From positions 124,001 through 188,000 of the forward strand of contig NZ_VBTZ01000001.1 in the NCBI RefSeq assembly GCF_005771425.1: DNA of 64,000 bases, written 5' to 3'. The position numbers and the translations under genes are program-made. The number at the start of each line of letters is the position of its first letter. Positions within the stretch are counted from its first letter, which is position 1. This stretch comes from Methylocystis sp. B8 (GTDB taxonomy: Bacteria; Pseudomonadota; Alphaproteobacteria; Rhizobiales; Beijerinckiaceae). The notes under the pieces were generated by a model. That model did no database searches and was not told the DNA's origin. It saw nothing but the letters and a program-made list of their open reading frames with translations. This document shows, piece after piece, positions 1 through 9,758 of this stretch.

Positions 1-190
1 GGGTGACGATGACATCCTGGTTGTTGTAGCGGACCGTATAGTCGACCGGAAAATGCCAGACGTCGACCTTCTCAAAATGATTTAGGAGCTCCGCCTCGTC
101 CGGGTCCGCCGCTCGAGCCGCGGTTGATCCTAGCAGGCCGCCCACCGCAATCGCGATCGCCCATATGGGCGTCGAAAATTCTCTCCTCAT
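1..190 (-). CDS. Partial secreted protein of unknown function
   Basis: The gene begins with ATG at 190 and runs off the left edge of the window. The 63 visible residues start MRREFSTPIWAIAIAVGG and form a signal peptide with a likely cleavage after AAR-A, followed by a mature part beginning DPDEAELLNHFEKVDVWHF. The protein should therefore be periplasmic or exported. I do not recognise the family. It is divergent from malate dehydrogenase, and the 233 bases between them show no other gene. Confidence 0.55.
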   Translation of the reverse strand, partial: MRREFSTPIWAIAIAVGGLLGSTAARAADPDEAELLNHFEKVDVWHFPVDYTVRYNNQDVIVT

Positions 191-279
191 GTGTCGACCT
201 TCCGCTGGCGCTCTTGCGCTCCCCCTCGAGCTTTGCAGGTAAGCAGCTCCGCCGGCGGTCGCAATCCCTGCGACATTAG

Positions 280-1386
<1,107 letters not shown>

Positions 1387-1549
1387 ACCCCTTCCAAACG
1401 CCGCACTCGATTTCAGAGCTGCAACGCCGCGGCGGAAGGCCGGCGGCTTGGGCTTGCCCACAGGAACATTCTTTGCAAGTCGGAGGTTAGTCACTCTGGA
1501 AGACTGAATCTTGCGAGAGGTTCAGCTTTGCTGGAATGGATTTAAGGCC

Positions 1550-1675
1550 ATGTTTGATCCCGATGGCTATACCTTCGTCAAAATTATCGCTATTGCCGGC
1601 ACGCTCTACTTCGCAGTGCGTGCTGCTATTCTACTCGGTGTCGCGGCGATAAATGCGGTTACTTTGCTGCCGTAA
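1550..1675 (+). CDS. Putative 41-residue single-pass membrane protein
   Basis: Short reading frame beginning MFDPDGYTFVKII with one hydrophobic stretch from about residue 10 to 40 interrupted only by Lys11 and Arg24. An AAGG motif lies just before the ATG. It sits alone between mdh and the convergent DUF882 gene. No family is recognised. The call rests only on the start context and the hydrophobic composition, so a chance frame is possible. Confidence 0.35.
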   Translation: MFDPDGYTFVKIIAIAGTLYFAVRAAILLGVAAINAVTLLP

Positions 1676-1733
1676 ATTTTTAGTAGAAGGGTCGAGCTTT
1701 CAAAGGCGAGATGAGCGACCGCGTCTGGAGCAT

Positions 1734-3266
1734 TTAGTGGACCGGGGACTTCGCAATCTCTTCCACGGCTTCCGGAGCGGCTTGGTCGCGCACGCGTGCG
1801 CGCGCGGCTGAGCGAAGGCCAGTGGGCGCAATAAGGGCGGCTTTCGCCGGCTGGTCGGCGACTTTTGGATTCCTCTGCACGCTTTCCTCGCTTGCGTCTG
1901 ATTGCTCCTGCGCCTTTGGCTCAGGCGCGTAAGCGAGTGAATCTTCGCGGACTGTTTTTGACCTTCTTGCCTCGCTTTTGGTCGATTTGACCAAGCGAGC
2001 TATGGCGCTCGTCGCTTTGACGTCGAAGGTCGCGGGACGAGACGGGGGAAGGGGCGCCGATCCCCGCGCGGAACGATGGGGCGTGGCCTCGGGGCTTTCG
2101 CTCTCCTGAAGTTCGCTTGCGCTTTGCAGTTCGCGCGACCGCTCGACCGCGGCAAAAGTGGCGGCTCTGTCATAGGCGATCTGCCTATCTGTAAAGCCCG
2201 GGAGCGAAGCTGGACGCTGAGGCGGAAGCGGCGCCCGGACGGTGGGCAGCTTGGTGGATGAAGACCCCTGATCGGGCGGCTCTGCTCCCGGCGCTGAAAG
2301 GGTAGTTTCGCCCCGCGGCAGATCGGCCTCGGCTCGCGCGATCTCGGGCGCCCTATAACGATTGGCGTCGGCTGAGGCGGAAGCGGCGCTTTCTTCGTCG
2401 GCTTCGCCGTTCGCGCCCCGCGTCGCCCGCGGCGCGAGCGACGCCCATTGCTTGCGCGCGCCCGGCGCTGGCGTCGTGACCTCGGCGTCGTCTTCCTCGC
2501 CGCCGCCGCCAAATAGCATGGCGAAGAACCCGCCAAACGTGCGCCTCGGCGCGACGACATAAGCGCCGTCGCCGCGGGCTTCGATTTCCGCGCGCGCCTC
2601 TTCATAGCGCGCGAGCGGCTGGTTGTTGGTCGGCAGATGCACGGTTTTCCCGTCAGGGAAAAGCCGCACGAGTTCGTCGTAACTCATGCGCGGCCAATGG
2701 CGCACATTGCCGACGTCGAGATGGACAAAGGGCGTGCCGGCATTGGGGTAATAGCCAACGCCGCCGCGCTGCATCCGCATGCCGATCTCGCGAACCTGAG
2801 ACATGGGAAGCCCGGGCATGGTGGTGTCCATCGCCTTGCCGAGCATGTGCTGTGAATATTTGGCGACGGCGCGCGAACGGGCGCGCAGCATGGCGTTCGT
2901 TTCAGGAGAGCGATAGGCGGAGACGACCTGCACGACCTGATCTCCAACGCCCGCGGAACGGTATGCTTCCCACACGACGTCAAACAGGCGCGGGTCCATA
3001 TTGGTCGGCTCGTCGCGGCGCCAGTCGCGCAGGAACCAGTTCAGTTGCTGCAGGACGTTGCTGTCATACTGCCCGTTGACGAGATAGGTCGCAGAAATCG
3101 ATTCATGCGTGTGGGCGTGGTAGAGAAGGATGGTTCTTGTGTCGCCGTTGGCGACCGCCGTTTCAGTGATTTTCGGCGCGAGCGTCGTCAGACAAAGGAC
3201 GACGAGTCCGAGGACCTTAGAAAGCGGAGCGTAGATCAGGCGCGCGCTGGAGCGAGGCGTCGTCAA
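1734..3266 (-). CDS. DUF882 (YcbK/MepK-like) murein endopeptidase with long disordered tail
   Basis: 510 residues. After an N-terminal membrane segment (about 15-35) comes a DUF882/peptidase M15A-like domain at about 40-215. It shows the family zinc-site features: His and Asp in SQHMLGKAMD, an SAYRSP motif, and HLD in FVHLDVGNVRHW. Family members (E. coli MepK/YcbK) cut peptide cross-links in peptidoglycan in the periplasm. The remaining ~290 residues are rich in Ala, Pro, Ser, Arg and Glu and look disordered. They contain recurring PLPP-RPA segments, as seen in several Rhizobiales cell-wall proteins. It converges with the small frame ending at 1675. Function is by family; the tail has no assigned role. 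Confidence 0.85.
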   Translation of the reverse strand: MTTPRSSARLIYAPLSKVLGLVVLCLTTLAPKITETAVANGDTRTILLYHAHTHESISATYLVNGQYDSNVLQQLNWFLRDWRRDEPTNMDPRLFDVVWEAYRSAGVGDQVVQVVSAYRSPETNAMLRARSRAVAKYSQHMLGKAMDTTMPGLPMSQVREIGMRMQRGGVGYYPNAGTPFVHLDVGNVRHWPRMSYDELVRLFPDGKTVHLPTNNQPLARYEEARAEIEARGDGAYVVAPRRTFGGFFAMLFGGGGEEDDAEVTTPAPGARKQWASLAPRATRGANGEADEESAASASADANRYRAPEIARAEADLPRGETTLSAPGAEPPDQGSSSTKLPTVRAPLPPQRPASLPGFTDRQIAYDRAATFAAVERSRELQSASELQESESPEATPHRSARGSAPLPPSRPATFDVKATSAIARLVKSTKSEARRSKTVREDSLAYAPEPKAQEQSDASEESVQRNPKVADQPAKAALIAPTGLRSAARARVRDQAAPEAVEEIAKSPVH

Positions 3267-3507
3267 TGGGTCGCTTCCCGTCTCGCTTGAAGCGCGCCGT
3301 GATCGGCGCCGCCCGGAACCAATAAATCTTCGAGACCTTTTGGCCCCATGCGCGCCATGCGCCGACGGCGCGATGACCGGCAGAAAATCAAATGTGAAAT
3401 GCGCCGTTAAGACGCGCTTCGCCCATCGCGGCCGCTAGCGGCCTGATTTCCCACCCATTGCGACGCTAGGGTAACATCGTGGCGAAAAATTGCTCAAGCT
3501 TGGCGGC

Positions 3508-4242
3508 TTAGTTCGTAGCCACGGTTCGCATAAATTGCTGACCTAGGATCGGCTGCGCGCCGCTGATGAGCTGCAGATAGGCCGGGCTCAGCGGCGCGGC
3601 GTTCTGGGCCAGGAAAGCCTCCGATGGCGGTCTGCGGGGCGGGAGCGGCGCAGCCTCGGGAAGCGTGTTCGCCTCGATCTGCTCCCGGTCGGCGACGGCG
3701 ACGCGGATCGGCGACGCCGATTGGCTGGAGAGAGCGGTCGCGACTGCTGACTGCACCTTATGCGCGACGTCGCCAAATGAGGCGAGGCTCACGCCCGACC
3801 CGTCCGGCTGTGCGCTGGCGACCCGGGTTGGCGGCGACGGCTGCTTGCGGCCGGCGATCATCGTCGGGCCGCTCTCGCAATTGCGCATGCCGAGAGCGAT
3901 GAGCTCCGTCCCCGTCAGCACGCGATATTCTCTCGTTAGATGGCCAAGACGCGCCTGCACGGCGGCAGGGTAGGAGGCGAACAGCTGCGACGAGACGCCG
4001 AGGTCGGTCTCTCTGTTAATGGCGTTGTAGGCCTGATGAAATTTGACCTTCGCATCCGGATAGACGCAGACGTTCGGCAGGCTCAGCGCCAGCGTGCAGG
4101 CCGACCGGCATTCATGCAGCCTGACTTCGCGGTTCTCACGGCGATAGCGTTCGGTTATCGCCTCATAATCGCTGACGAGACCGCCGACATCTTTGTAGAC
4201 GACGACTGGCGCCGGCATTGGCGGCGGCGACAAATAGCCCAA
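3508..4242 (-). CDS. Conserved protein with ClpP/crotonase-fold-like domain (COG3904-like)
   Basis: 244 residues. The N-terminal ~130 residues contain GGLVSDYEAITERYR, then VRLHECRSACTLALSLPNVCVYP and a FHQAY motif. This resembles the COG3904 group of periplasmic-type proteins with a ClpP-like fold, in which Ser of the SACT motif lies where a nucleophile would be. The C-terminal ~100 residues are Pro/Ala-rich and probably flexible. The start is TTG with an AGAGGTG ribosome site about 6 bases upstream; an in-frame stop lies four codons before it, so no longer N-terminus exists and no signal peptide is visible. Peptidase activity is not established. Confidence 0.6.
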   Translation of the reverse strand: MGYLSPPPMPAPVVVYKDVGGLVSDYEAITERYRRENREVRLHECRSACTLALSLPNVCVYPDAKVKFHQAYNAINRETDLGVSSQLFASYPAAVQARLGHLTREYRVLTGTELIALGMRNCESGPTMIAGRKQPSPPTRVASAQPDGSGVSLASFGDVAHKVQSAVATALSSQSASPIRVAVADREQIEANTLPEAAPLPPRRPPSEAFLAQNAAPLSPAYLQLISGAQPILGQQFMRTVATN

Positions 4243-4329
4243 GACGCACCTCTACCCTACGCATTGGCGGGCTTCCGCTTCAGCAAGGATTCACCATGTC
4301 GCGGTGAACATTGGCTTAAAGAGGCGAAA

Positions 4330-5358
4330 TCAGCCCCTTATGCCGACGCGAAGCCCCGGTGCGGGACGTTCTTGCAGAACATTGCGGCGAAAATGAAATA
4401 GAGCAGCTGGCCGGCCGCCGGTTTTTAAGGACATCTCGCCCGTCGGTTCGACAATGGCGGTTGTTTCGACAAGACGGCGGAAGTTTTGCTTGTGGAGATG
4501 CCGACCTGCAATTGCTTCTACTGTCCGTTGCAGTTCTGTTAGCGTGAACTCCGGCGCCATCAACTCGAAAATCACCGGCCGATATTTCATTTTGGCGCGC
4601 AATCTGCCCATAGCTGTGGCGAGAATGCGGCGATGGTCGTGGCGCATGGGCGCCCCGAGCGGCGCGAGCGGCGCCCTTTTTTGCGCCGATTCGCGGCCGT
4701 CGCGCAGCGCCTCCTCGAGGAGCCCGGCCTCGTAGAGAAGCTCGTAGCGCTCGAGGACGTTCTCCTCATTGAACGCACGGCCCTTGCCGCCAAAGAGCAG
4801 GTTGATGCGCACCCTGCGGGAAAGGCCCGAGAAGGAGACGGCGTCCGGCGACTCGGCGACCCAGCTTTCCAGTCCGGGCGCGATCGTCTCCTCGATGATC
4901 GCCGGCGGACCTTTGCGCCAATCCTCCCAGGGAAAGAAATCATGCCAGCTTCGCCAGACGCCCGCGCGCCGGTCGGCCTCATCGCGGATGCGGGTCAGCG
5001 CCAGATAGCCGACCGAGACGACATGCGGGTCGCGGTCGCCGGCGCGCGCATGCCGTCCGCGGTCGCCGAACGTGTAGAGCTGCTCGACATAGCCGAGAGG
5101 CGCGCCGGTCTGTTCGGCGACCCATTCGCGCAAGCCGATCTCGAAGGTCCGGTGACGGATGGGATCGAATGGTCCGGAAGGCAGGGCCGCAACGCCGACG
5201 GGCCCGTCCGCACGCGTCGTCAGGATCAGCGGCTCATCATCGCGAACGGCGACGATTGCGGCGGTGAGGCCAATTTCGACAGGGGGGGAAATCGGCGCGA
5301 ATTCTTCCGCGACGTGACTAGGCGTCAGCGAATTCCAGGACGAAGGGCGATCCCTCAT
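4330..5358 (-). CDS. NadQ-like Nudix-related transcriptional regulator (COG4111 type)
   Basis: 342 residues from ATG at 5358. The N-terminal half (about 20-190) is Nudix-like, with IGLTAAIVAVRDDEPLILTT and the stretch WEDWRKGPPAIIEE. The C-terminal half holds a winged-helix-like region with the motif FTLTELQRTVEAIAG near residue 285, as in Nudix-related regulators of NAD synthesis. COG4111 members in Alphaproteobacteria are annotated as NAD regulator NadQ; no nad biosynthesis genes are visible here. The start lies 41 bases inside the preceding phosphatase gene, so the two are probably co-transcribed. A longer open frame exists to 5538 but its extra residues are low-quality and overlap the phosphatase. 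Confidence 0.72.
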   Translation of the reverse strand: MRDRPSSWNSLTPSHVAEEFAPISPPVEIGLTAAIVAVRDDEPLILTTRADGPVGVAALPSGPFDPIRHRTFEIGLREWVAEQTGAPLGYVEQLYTFGDRGRHARAGDRDPHVVSVGYLALTRIRDEADRRAGVWRSWHDFFPWEDWRKGPPAIIEETIAPGLESWVAESPDAVSFSGLSRRVRINLLFGGKGRAFNEENVLERYELLYEAGLLEEALRDGRESAQKRAPLAPLGAPMRHDHRRILATAMGRLRAKMKYRPVIFELMAPEFTLTELQRTVEAIAGRHLHKQNFRRLVETTAIVEPTGEMSLKTGGRPAALFHFRRNVLQERPAPGLRVGIRG

Positions 5359-5842
5359 AGCAGTCGGTCCCGCGTCCAATTGCGGCGATCGCGGCGGACA
5401 TTCGCCCCGCTCGCCCGAGCCTGTCGTCTGCAAGCGCGACCAAACGCCTGTTGGGGGTCGCGGTCGAAGAGACGCGGCGGAGTTCGCGCGCGATCTCCAA
5501 TTCGCAGCGGTGCGGCGCCAATGCACAGGCCGCGACATAGGCCGCCGCGGGGGAACGACTCACCCCGGCGTAGCAATGAATGACGAGCGGCGCGGAACGG
5601 TCCCATTCTTCAAGAAAAGCTAACAGGCGATCGATATGTTCCTCGCCGGGAAGGATGTGTCCCTCCCGCGGCGCGTCGATATCGGAGACTGCGATGCGCA
5701 AATGGCGCTCTCGGGCGATTTCGCAAGGCCGAACAAGCGACGCCCCGGCCGTAAGAATGGTGATAAGCGAGCGCGCGCCGCTTTCGCGCACGGTCTCGAC
5801 CACCTTAGTCAGCGAACAGACGTACAATCGCCCATTCGGCAT
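5318..5842 (-). CDS. Dual-specificity/tyrosine protein phosphatase-like protein
   Basis: 174 residues. It carries the cysteine-phosphatase signature HCYAGVSRSPAAA with nucleophile Cys90 and phosphate-binding Arg96, and an acid loop near Asp54/Asp56 (SDIDAPREGH). Family members hydrolyse phosphotyrosine or related phosphoesters in the cytosol. Residues 1-85 follow the compact fold seen in small bacterial members. The start at 5842 is chosen because GGAGAG lies directly upstream. It overlaps the NadQ-like gene downstream by 41 bases and follows the HD hydrolase gene by 22 bases, so an operon tag-HD-PTP-nadQ is likely. The natural substrate is unknown. Confidence 0.82.
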   Translation of the reverse strand: MPNGRLYVCSLTKVVETVRESGARSLITILTAGASLVRPCEIARERHLRIAVSDIDAPREGHILPGEEHIDRLLAFLEEWDRSAPLVIHCYAGVSRSPAAAYVAACALAPHRCELEIARELRRVSSTATPNRRLVALADDRLGRAGRMSAAIAAIGRGTDCYEGSPFVLEFADA

Positions 5843-5864
5843 TTCTCTCCCCGACGTTCTTCTT

Positions 5865-6521
5865 TTAACTTTCGTCGACCGCCCGGAATCGAGCGAGGAA
5901 ACGCGCCTGCGTCTCCTCGATGGGAGTCGGGGCGAGTTCGTCCATGAAAGACTTCGGCGGGATCGCCGGGCGGCCGAAGATGCGCTCGGCTTCGGCCCGT
6001 GTAAAGCCCGCAAGCTGCACCGCCTCGAAAAAGGCGGCGGCGCGGTCGGCCGTTTTGCACAGGCGTCGCAGCGCGGGCTCGGGCGCCGGCGGAAGAGAGA
6101 AGCGCAGGAGAATCGCGCCGAGTATGCGGTCCTCGACCGCTCTGTATGCGTCGCCGATCACCGCCTTGAAGGGCGAAATCATGTCGCCGATCACATATTC
6201 CGGCGCGTCATGCAACAGCATGTAGAGCCGCTCGCTTCGGCCGATGCCCGGTTCAAGCGCGCTCGCGACCTTTTCCACGAGCAGGCTGTGTTGCGCGACC
6301 GAGAAAATATGCGCGCCGGCGGTCTGCCCGTTCCAGCGGGCGACGCGCGCCAGCCCGTGGGCGATATCCTCGATCTCCACGTCGAGCGGCGAAGGATCGA
6401 GCAGATCGAGGCGACGTCCGGACAACATGCGCTGCCAGGCGCGGGGCGCTTCGCTTCGCGACGCGCGCCCGCGCTTCGTCGAGGAGGAGCGTATTGCGTC
6501 AGCCAGCGTCGCCCCCCGCAT
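5865..6521 (-). CDS. HD-domain hydrolase (YfbR/5'-deoxynucleotidase-like)
   Basis: 218 residues with the metal-binding HD pattern: His78 in AQHSLLV, His104-Asp105 in LLHDAPEYVIGD, and a late Asp in KTADRAAA. This is the arrangement of YfbR-type phosphohydrolases, which act on nucleoside monophosphates. The first ~35 residues are basic and poorly conserved. The gene overlaps the 3' end of tag by 23 bases, indicating translational coupling. Substrate is not predictable beyond the superfamily. Confidence 0.8.
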   Translation of the reverse strand: MRGATLADAIRSSSTKRGRASRSEAPRAWQRMLSGRRLDLLDPSPLDVEIEDIAHGLARVARWNGQTAGAHIFSVAQHSLLVEKVASALEPGIGRSERLYMLLHDAPEYVIGDMISPFKAVIGDAYRAVEDRILGAILLRFSLPPAPEPALRRLCKTADRAAAFFEAVQLAGFTRAEAERIFGRPAIPPKSFMDELAPTPIEETQARFLARFRAVDES

Positions 6522-7128
6522 GGCGATGGCAGCCGACCAGATGATCGTCCACCATGCCGACCGCCTGCATGAAGGCGTAAACGATCGTCGGCCCGCAGAA
6601 TTTGAAGCCGCGCGCCTTGAGGTCTTTGGAAAGACGTTCCGAGAGCGGCGTTTGCGTCGGCACGTCGCTCATGCGCCTCCAATGATTGACGATCGGTCGC
6701 CCATCCACGAAATCCCAAAGATAATTCGAGAAGCCGGTCGCCGCCTCGATCCTGAGCCACGCCTGCGCCGAGAGCACGGCGCCCTCGATTTTTGCGCGAT
6801 TGCGCACGATCGCATCATTGCGCATCAGCGCGGCCACGCGCTTTTGGTCAAAGACGGCGACCTTCTCTGGATCGAAGCCGGCGAAGGCGACGCGAAACGC
6901 CTCGCGCTTGCGTAGGATGGTGATCCAGGAAAGGCCGGCTTGAAAGCCATCGAGAGTCAGCTTTTCAAAGAGCGCTCGGCTGTCGCGCTCGGCTCGGCCC
7001 CATTCATTATCGTGATAGTCGAGATAAAGCGGATCGACGCCCGGCCATGGACAGCGCTTCAGTCCATCAATATGGGACACGACCGCGAGGTCACGCCAAC
7101 TTGCCGGCTGTTCCCGGACGCTCGCCAA
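6499..7128 (-). CDS. tag: DNA-3-methyladenine glycosylase I
   Basis: 209 residues. Tag removes 3-methyladenine from alkylated DNA to start base-excision repair. Visible signatures are the N-terminal RCPWPG with zinc Cys26, YHDNEWG with the catalytic-pocket Glu, FEKLTLDGFQAGLSW, and the C-terminal YAFMQAVGMVDDHLVGCHRH that supplies the remaining zinc ligands. Length is normal allowing for a ~20-residue N-terminal extension; a later start before the conserved core is possible. It is the first gene of a minus-strand run with the HD hydrolase and phosphatase. Confidence 0.93.
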   Translation of the reverse strand: MASVREQPASWRDLAVVSHIDGLKRCPWPGVDPLYLDYHDNEWGRAERDSRALFEKLTLDGFQAGLSWITILRKREAFRVAFAGFDPEKVAVFDQKRVAALMRNDAIVRNRAKIEGAVLSAQAWLRIEAATGFSNYLWDFVDGRPIVNHWRRMSDVPTQTPLSERLSKDLKARGFKFCGPTIVYAFMQAVGMVDDHLVGCHRHAGGDAG

Positions 7129-7315
7129 GACTCGATCCTTCCTGATGCGGACGTTAAACGCCGCGCGCCGCGGCTTTATCGCGCGTTCGGATTGCGTTCA
7201 CAACCAAGTTGGGACTATCGTCCCGCTTGGCGGACGCAGATGGCGCGCGTCCTGCTTTATGCGCGGTCGCAAGTCATCGCGGCTCAGTTCGCGCCGCCCA
7301 TCAATGGAGATTTAT

Positions 7316-7840
7316 ATGGGGATCGCTGTTTCTCACGCTGCGGCCGGCCTTTTCGCCCTCGCCGTCGGCGTCGCCGGTTCGCAGGCGGCGTATGCTCAGG
7401 CCAATGTGTTGAAGGAATGCGGATCGCAATATCAGGCCGCCAAAGCCGCCAATGAGCTGGGCGGACAGAGCTGGCAAGACTTTCTGAAGGCGTGTCGCGC
7501 CCGCCTATCCGAGCAGGCCAAGCCAGAAGAGAAACCGGCTGAAGCGAAACCCGCCGAAGCGAAGCCAGTGGAGCCGCCGCCAGCCGCCGCTGAGTCGAAG
7601 CCAACCCCGCCGCCGGCGACCGAGGCGAAGCCCGCGGAGCCCGCTCCGCCTGCGATGACGGAGGCCAAGCCTGCCGCCAAGCCGGCGAAGGATACGCAGG
7701 CCGCATTGCGCGAGCGTCAGAAGAAATGCGCCGCCGAATGGAAAGCAAAAAAGGCCGAACTCAAAAAGACGGATGCAAAAATCACCTGGCCGAAATATTG
7801 GAGCGAATGCAACAAGCGGCTGAAGGCCGCCGGCGAATAA
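7316..7840 (+). CDS. Secreted protein with two related Cys-containing modules
   Basis: 174 residues. GGAG six bases before ATG 7316 decides the start over the in-frame ATG at 7304. A signal peptide (MGIAVSHAAAGLFALAV...) ends at about AQA. The mature protein has an N-terminal module with ECGSQYQAAKAA...SWQDFLKACRARL, a ~75-residue Pro/Ala/Glu/Lys linker, and a C-terminal module with KCAAEWKAKKAEL...TWPKYWSECNKRL. The two modules match in spacing (Cys, aromatic, Trp, aromatic, Cys, Arg-Leu), so they look like an internal duplication, each possibly closed by a disulfide. Similar small periplasmic proteins occur in Rhizobiales; no function is known to me. A strong terminator follows. Confidence 0.75.
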   Translation: MGIAVSHAAAGLFALAVGVAGSQAAYAQANVLKECGSQYQAAKAANELGGQSWQDFLKACRARLSEQAKPEEKPAEAKPAEAKPVEPPPAAAESKPTPPPATEAKPAEPAPPAMTEAKPAAKPAKDTQAALRERQKKCAAEWKAKKAELKKTDAKITWPKYWSECNKRLKAAGE

Positions 7841-7861
7841 GACCGAGCGCGCCAAGCATAG

Positions 7862-7890
7862 AACCCGACGGTCTCGCCGTCGGGTTTTTT
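7862..7890 (+). terminator. Rho-independent terminator after the secreted Cys-module gene
   Basis: Perfect inverted repeat ACCCGACGG / CCGTCGGGT separated by TCTCG-type loop bases, followed directly by a run of six T on the plus strand. It lies 22 bases after the stop codon at 7840. Confidence 0.92.
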
Positions 7891-7959
7891 GCGCGCCCTT
7901 GCTCGGCGACGCCGCACATGGCAGAGGAATGAAGCAGACCGACAAACGAGGGCCGGCGT

Positions 7960-8355
7960 TTGGACAAAATTGAATTGCGAAAGCTGCAGTCCTTCTTGCG
8001 CCGTTCGCTCGGCAATGACGGCATTCGCGTCGCAGCCGATCCGAAAAATCCAGAAGATGCGGCCGTTCATCTTGGCGAGCGAAGGATCGCGTCAATCTCT
8101 GTCGATGACGAGGACGGCGACCGCTCATTCGCTTTTGAGATGAAAATTCCCGTCGGACGCGAAGTGTTGCAGTCCTATTTGCGCAAGCTTTTTGAGAACG
8201 ATCGCTTGTCGATCGCGGCGCGCGGGCGCAAGACCGATTCTGTCGAACTCAATTCCGACGGGGAATTCTTAGGCGTCATCTCGGCCGACGATCCCAAACT
8301 TTCGAGCTTCACGCTGCAAGTCGCCATTCTCGATTTCGATCTCGAGGACGAGTAG
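7960..8355 (+). CDS. Tandem-duplicated DUF3126 protein
   Basis: 131 residues, about twice the length of ordinary DUF3126 proteins (roughly 70). Residues 1-65 and 66-131 each follow the family pattern: an LxxLQSFLRR or LQSYLRKLFEN helix, a strand with IRVAADPK or LSIAARGR, an acidic turn, and the ending SFAFEMKIPV or SFTLQVAILDFDLEDE. I infer a head-to-tail duplication within one chain. The start is TTG at 7960 preceded by GAGGGC. DUF3126 has no known function; the protein is acidic and probably cytosolic. It converges with feuQ with 13 bases between stops. Confidence 0.78.
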   Translation: MDKIELRKLQSFLRRSLGNDGIRVAADPKNPEDAAVHLGERRIASISVDDEDGDRSFAFEMKIPVGREVLQSYLRKLFENDRLSIAARGRKTDSVELNSDGEFLGVISADDPKLSSFTLQVAILDFDLEDE

Positions 8356-8368
8356 CGCGAAACGCGCT

Positions 8369-9754
8369 TTAAAATCCGGGCAATCGAAGCTCCGCGCGGA
8401 GACCTCCGCTAGGACTGTCGTTGAGCTGTAGCGAGCCGCCATAGGCGGCGGCGAGATCGACGACGATCGACAATCCAAGACCAGATCCAGGCTTGGTTTC
8501 ATCGAGTCGTCGGCCGCGCTGCGTCGCAGTCGCGCGCAAATGTGAGGCGAGTCCCGGCCCATCGTCGTCGATGATGACGCGCAGCGCCGGCCGCGATGCG
8601 GTTTCGCCGCTATCAACAGAAACGTCGATGGTGACGCGGCTCTTCGCCCATTTGCCGGCGTTATCAAGCAGATTGCCGATCATTTCTTCGAGATCCTGGC
8701 GCTCGCCGAGAAAGCGTAGCAGCGGATCGGCGCCGCCGGAAAAGATCACGCCCGTATCGCCATAAATTTTGCTGAAAGCCCGAAGCAAAGCGTCGATCGA
8801 CGGCGCAACCGGCGTCGCGGCGCCAAGCGCGCCGCCGCGCGCCGCCGCCCGCGCCCGATCGAGGTAGAAGGAAATCTGATCGCGCATGATCTGCGCCTGT
8901 TCTTGAACTTTCTGGGCGAGTTGGCCTGGCGCGGCGTCGGCTTCGTTGACGATGACGGAGAGCGGCGTTTTCAGCGCATGGGCAAGATTGCCGACCTGCG
9001 TGCGGGCGCGTTCGAGAATGTCGCGATTGGCGCTGATAAGCAGATTGAGCTCGTCGGCAAGCGGCGCAACTTCACTCGGGTAATTCCCCATGATGCGCTC
9101 CCGCTCTCCGCGACGGATAGAAGCAAGTTCGCGCTGTAATTGCCGCAAGGGACGCAAGCCGAAACGGACTTGGAAGGCGGCGCCGATCGCGAGCGCAATC
9201 GCTAGCGCGCCGAAGGCGACGATCAACGCAAAGCGAAAACGCCCGATCTGCTCTTCCATCTCTTCGCCGCTGCCGGCGACCTGCACGAGATAGATGCCGA
9301 CGTCGCCAACGTCGATGACGCGCTCGACGATCCGCAGCCGCCGTCCATCAGGCCCAAGCGCGTAACCACGTCGAAAGCCGCCGACCTCCGCCGGGACGCC
9401 GAGATCGGAGAGCTTCGGCAGCGTTCCGGTGAAGAGCGAGCGCGACGCTTTTATTTCGTGTGATTTGTCGTCGAGCCGGGTGATCTGCCAATACCAGCCC
9501 GAGCCCGGCAATTCGAATTGAGGATCGCCAAGCTGGCCGGGGCCGGTGCGTCCCTCCTGTCCGGACTCGGACACGTCCGCCACGATAGCGCGCAGGTAAA
9601 CGTCGAGGCGGCGTTCGAAGACCTCTTCCGCCTCGCTTCGGTAGTAGGCGGTAAGAAGAATGCTGGCGATGAGCAGAACGACAAGGCTCATCGCCGCCGC
9701 CGTCAGAAAAAGACGCGCCGCGATAGAGCGAATGGAGCCGATCGGCAGGCGCAT
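8369..9754 (-). CDS. feuQ: Sensor histidine kinase, FeuQ/PhoQ-like
   Basis: 461 residues. A first membrane helix spans about 10-32, a periplasmic sensor ~33-170, and a second helix ~172-195, followed by HAMP-like sequence and the dimerisation helix with phospho-acceptor His in NLAHALKTPLSV. The ATP-binding domain shows NLLDNAGKWAK (N box), DDDGPGL (G1) and GSGLGLSIV (G2). The start at 9754 lies 4 bases after the stop of the response regulator, whereas the longer frame would overlap it. FeuQ homologues in Rhizobium control envelope and glucan or iron-related functions together with FeuP; that role is inferred here. Confidence 0.9.
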   Translation of the reverse strand: MRLPIGSIRSIAARLFLTAAAMSLVVLLIASILLTAYYRSEAEEVFERRLDVYLRAIVADVSESGQEGRTGPGQLGDPQFELPGSGWYWQITRLDDKSHEIKASRSLFTGTLPKLSDLGVPAEVGGFRRGYALGPDGRRLRIVERVIDVGDVGIYLVQVAGSGEEMEEQIGRFRFALIVAFGALAIALAIGAAFQVRFGLRPLRQLQRELASIRRGERERIMGNYPSEVAPLADELNLLISANRDILERARTQVGNLAHALKTPLSVIVNEADAAPGQLAQKVQEQAQIMRDQISFYLDRARAAARGGALGAATPVAPSIDALLRAFSKIYGDTGVIFSGGADPLLRFLGERQDLEEMIGNLLDNAGKWAKSRVTIDVSVDSGETASRPALRVIIDDDGPGLASHLRATATQRGRRLDETKPGSGLGLSIVVDLAAAYGGSLQLNDSPSGGLRAELRLPGF

Positions 9755-9758
9755 ACGC

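Noticed and set aside
4330-5538. Start of the NadQ-like gene at 5538
   Set aside because: The extra 60 residues are Arg/Pro/Ser-rich and lie over the phosphatase coding frame; ATG 5358 gives a family-like N-terminus.
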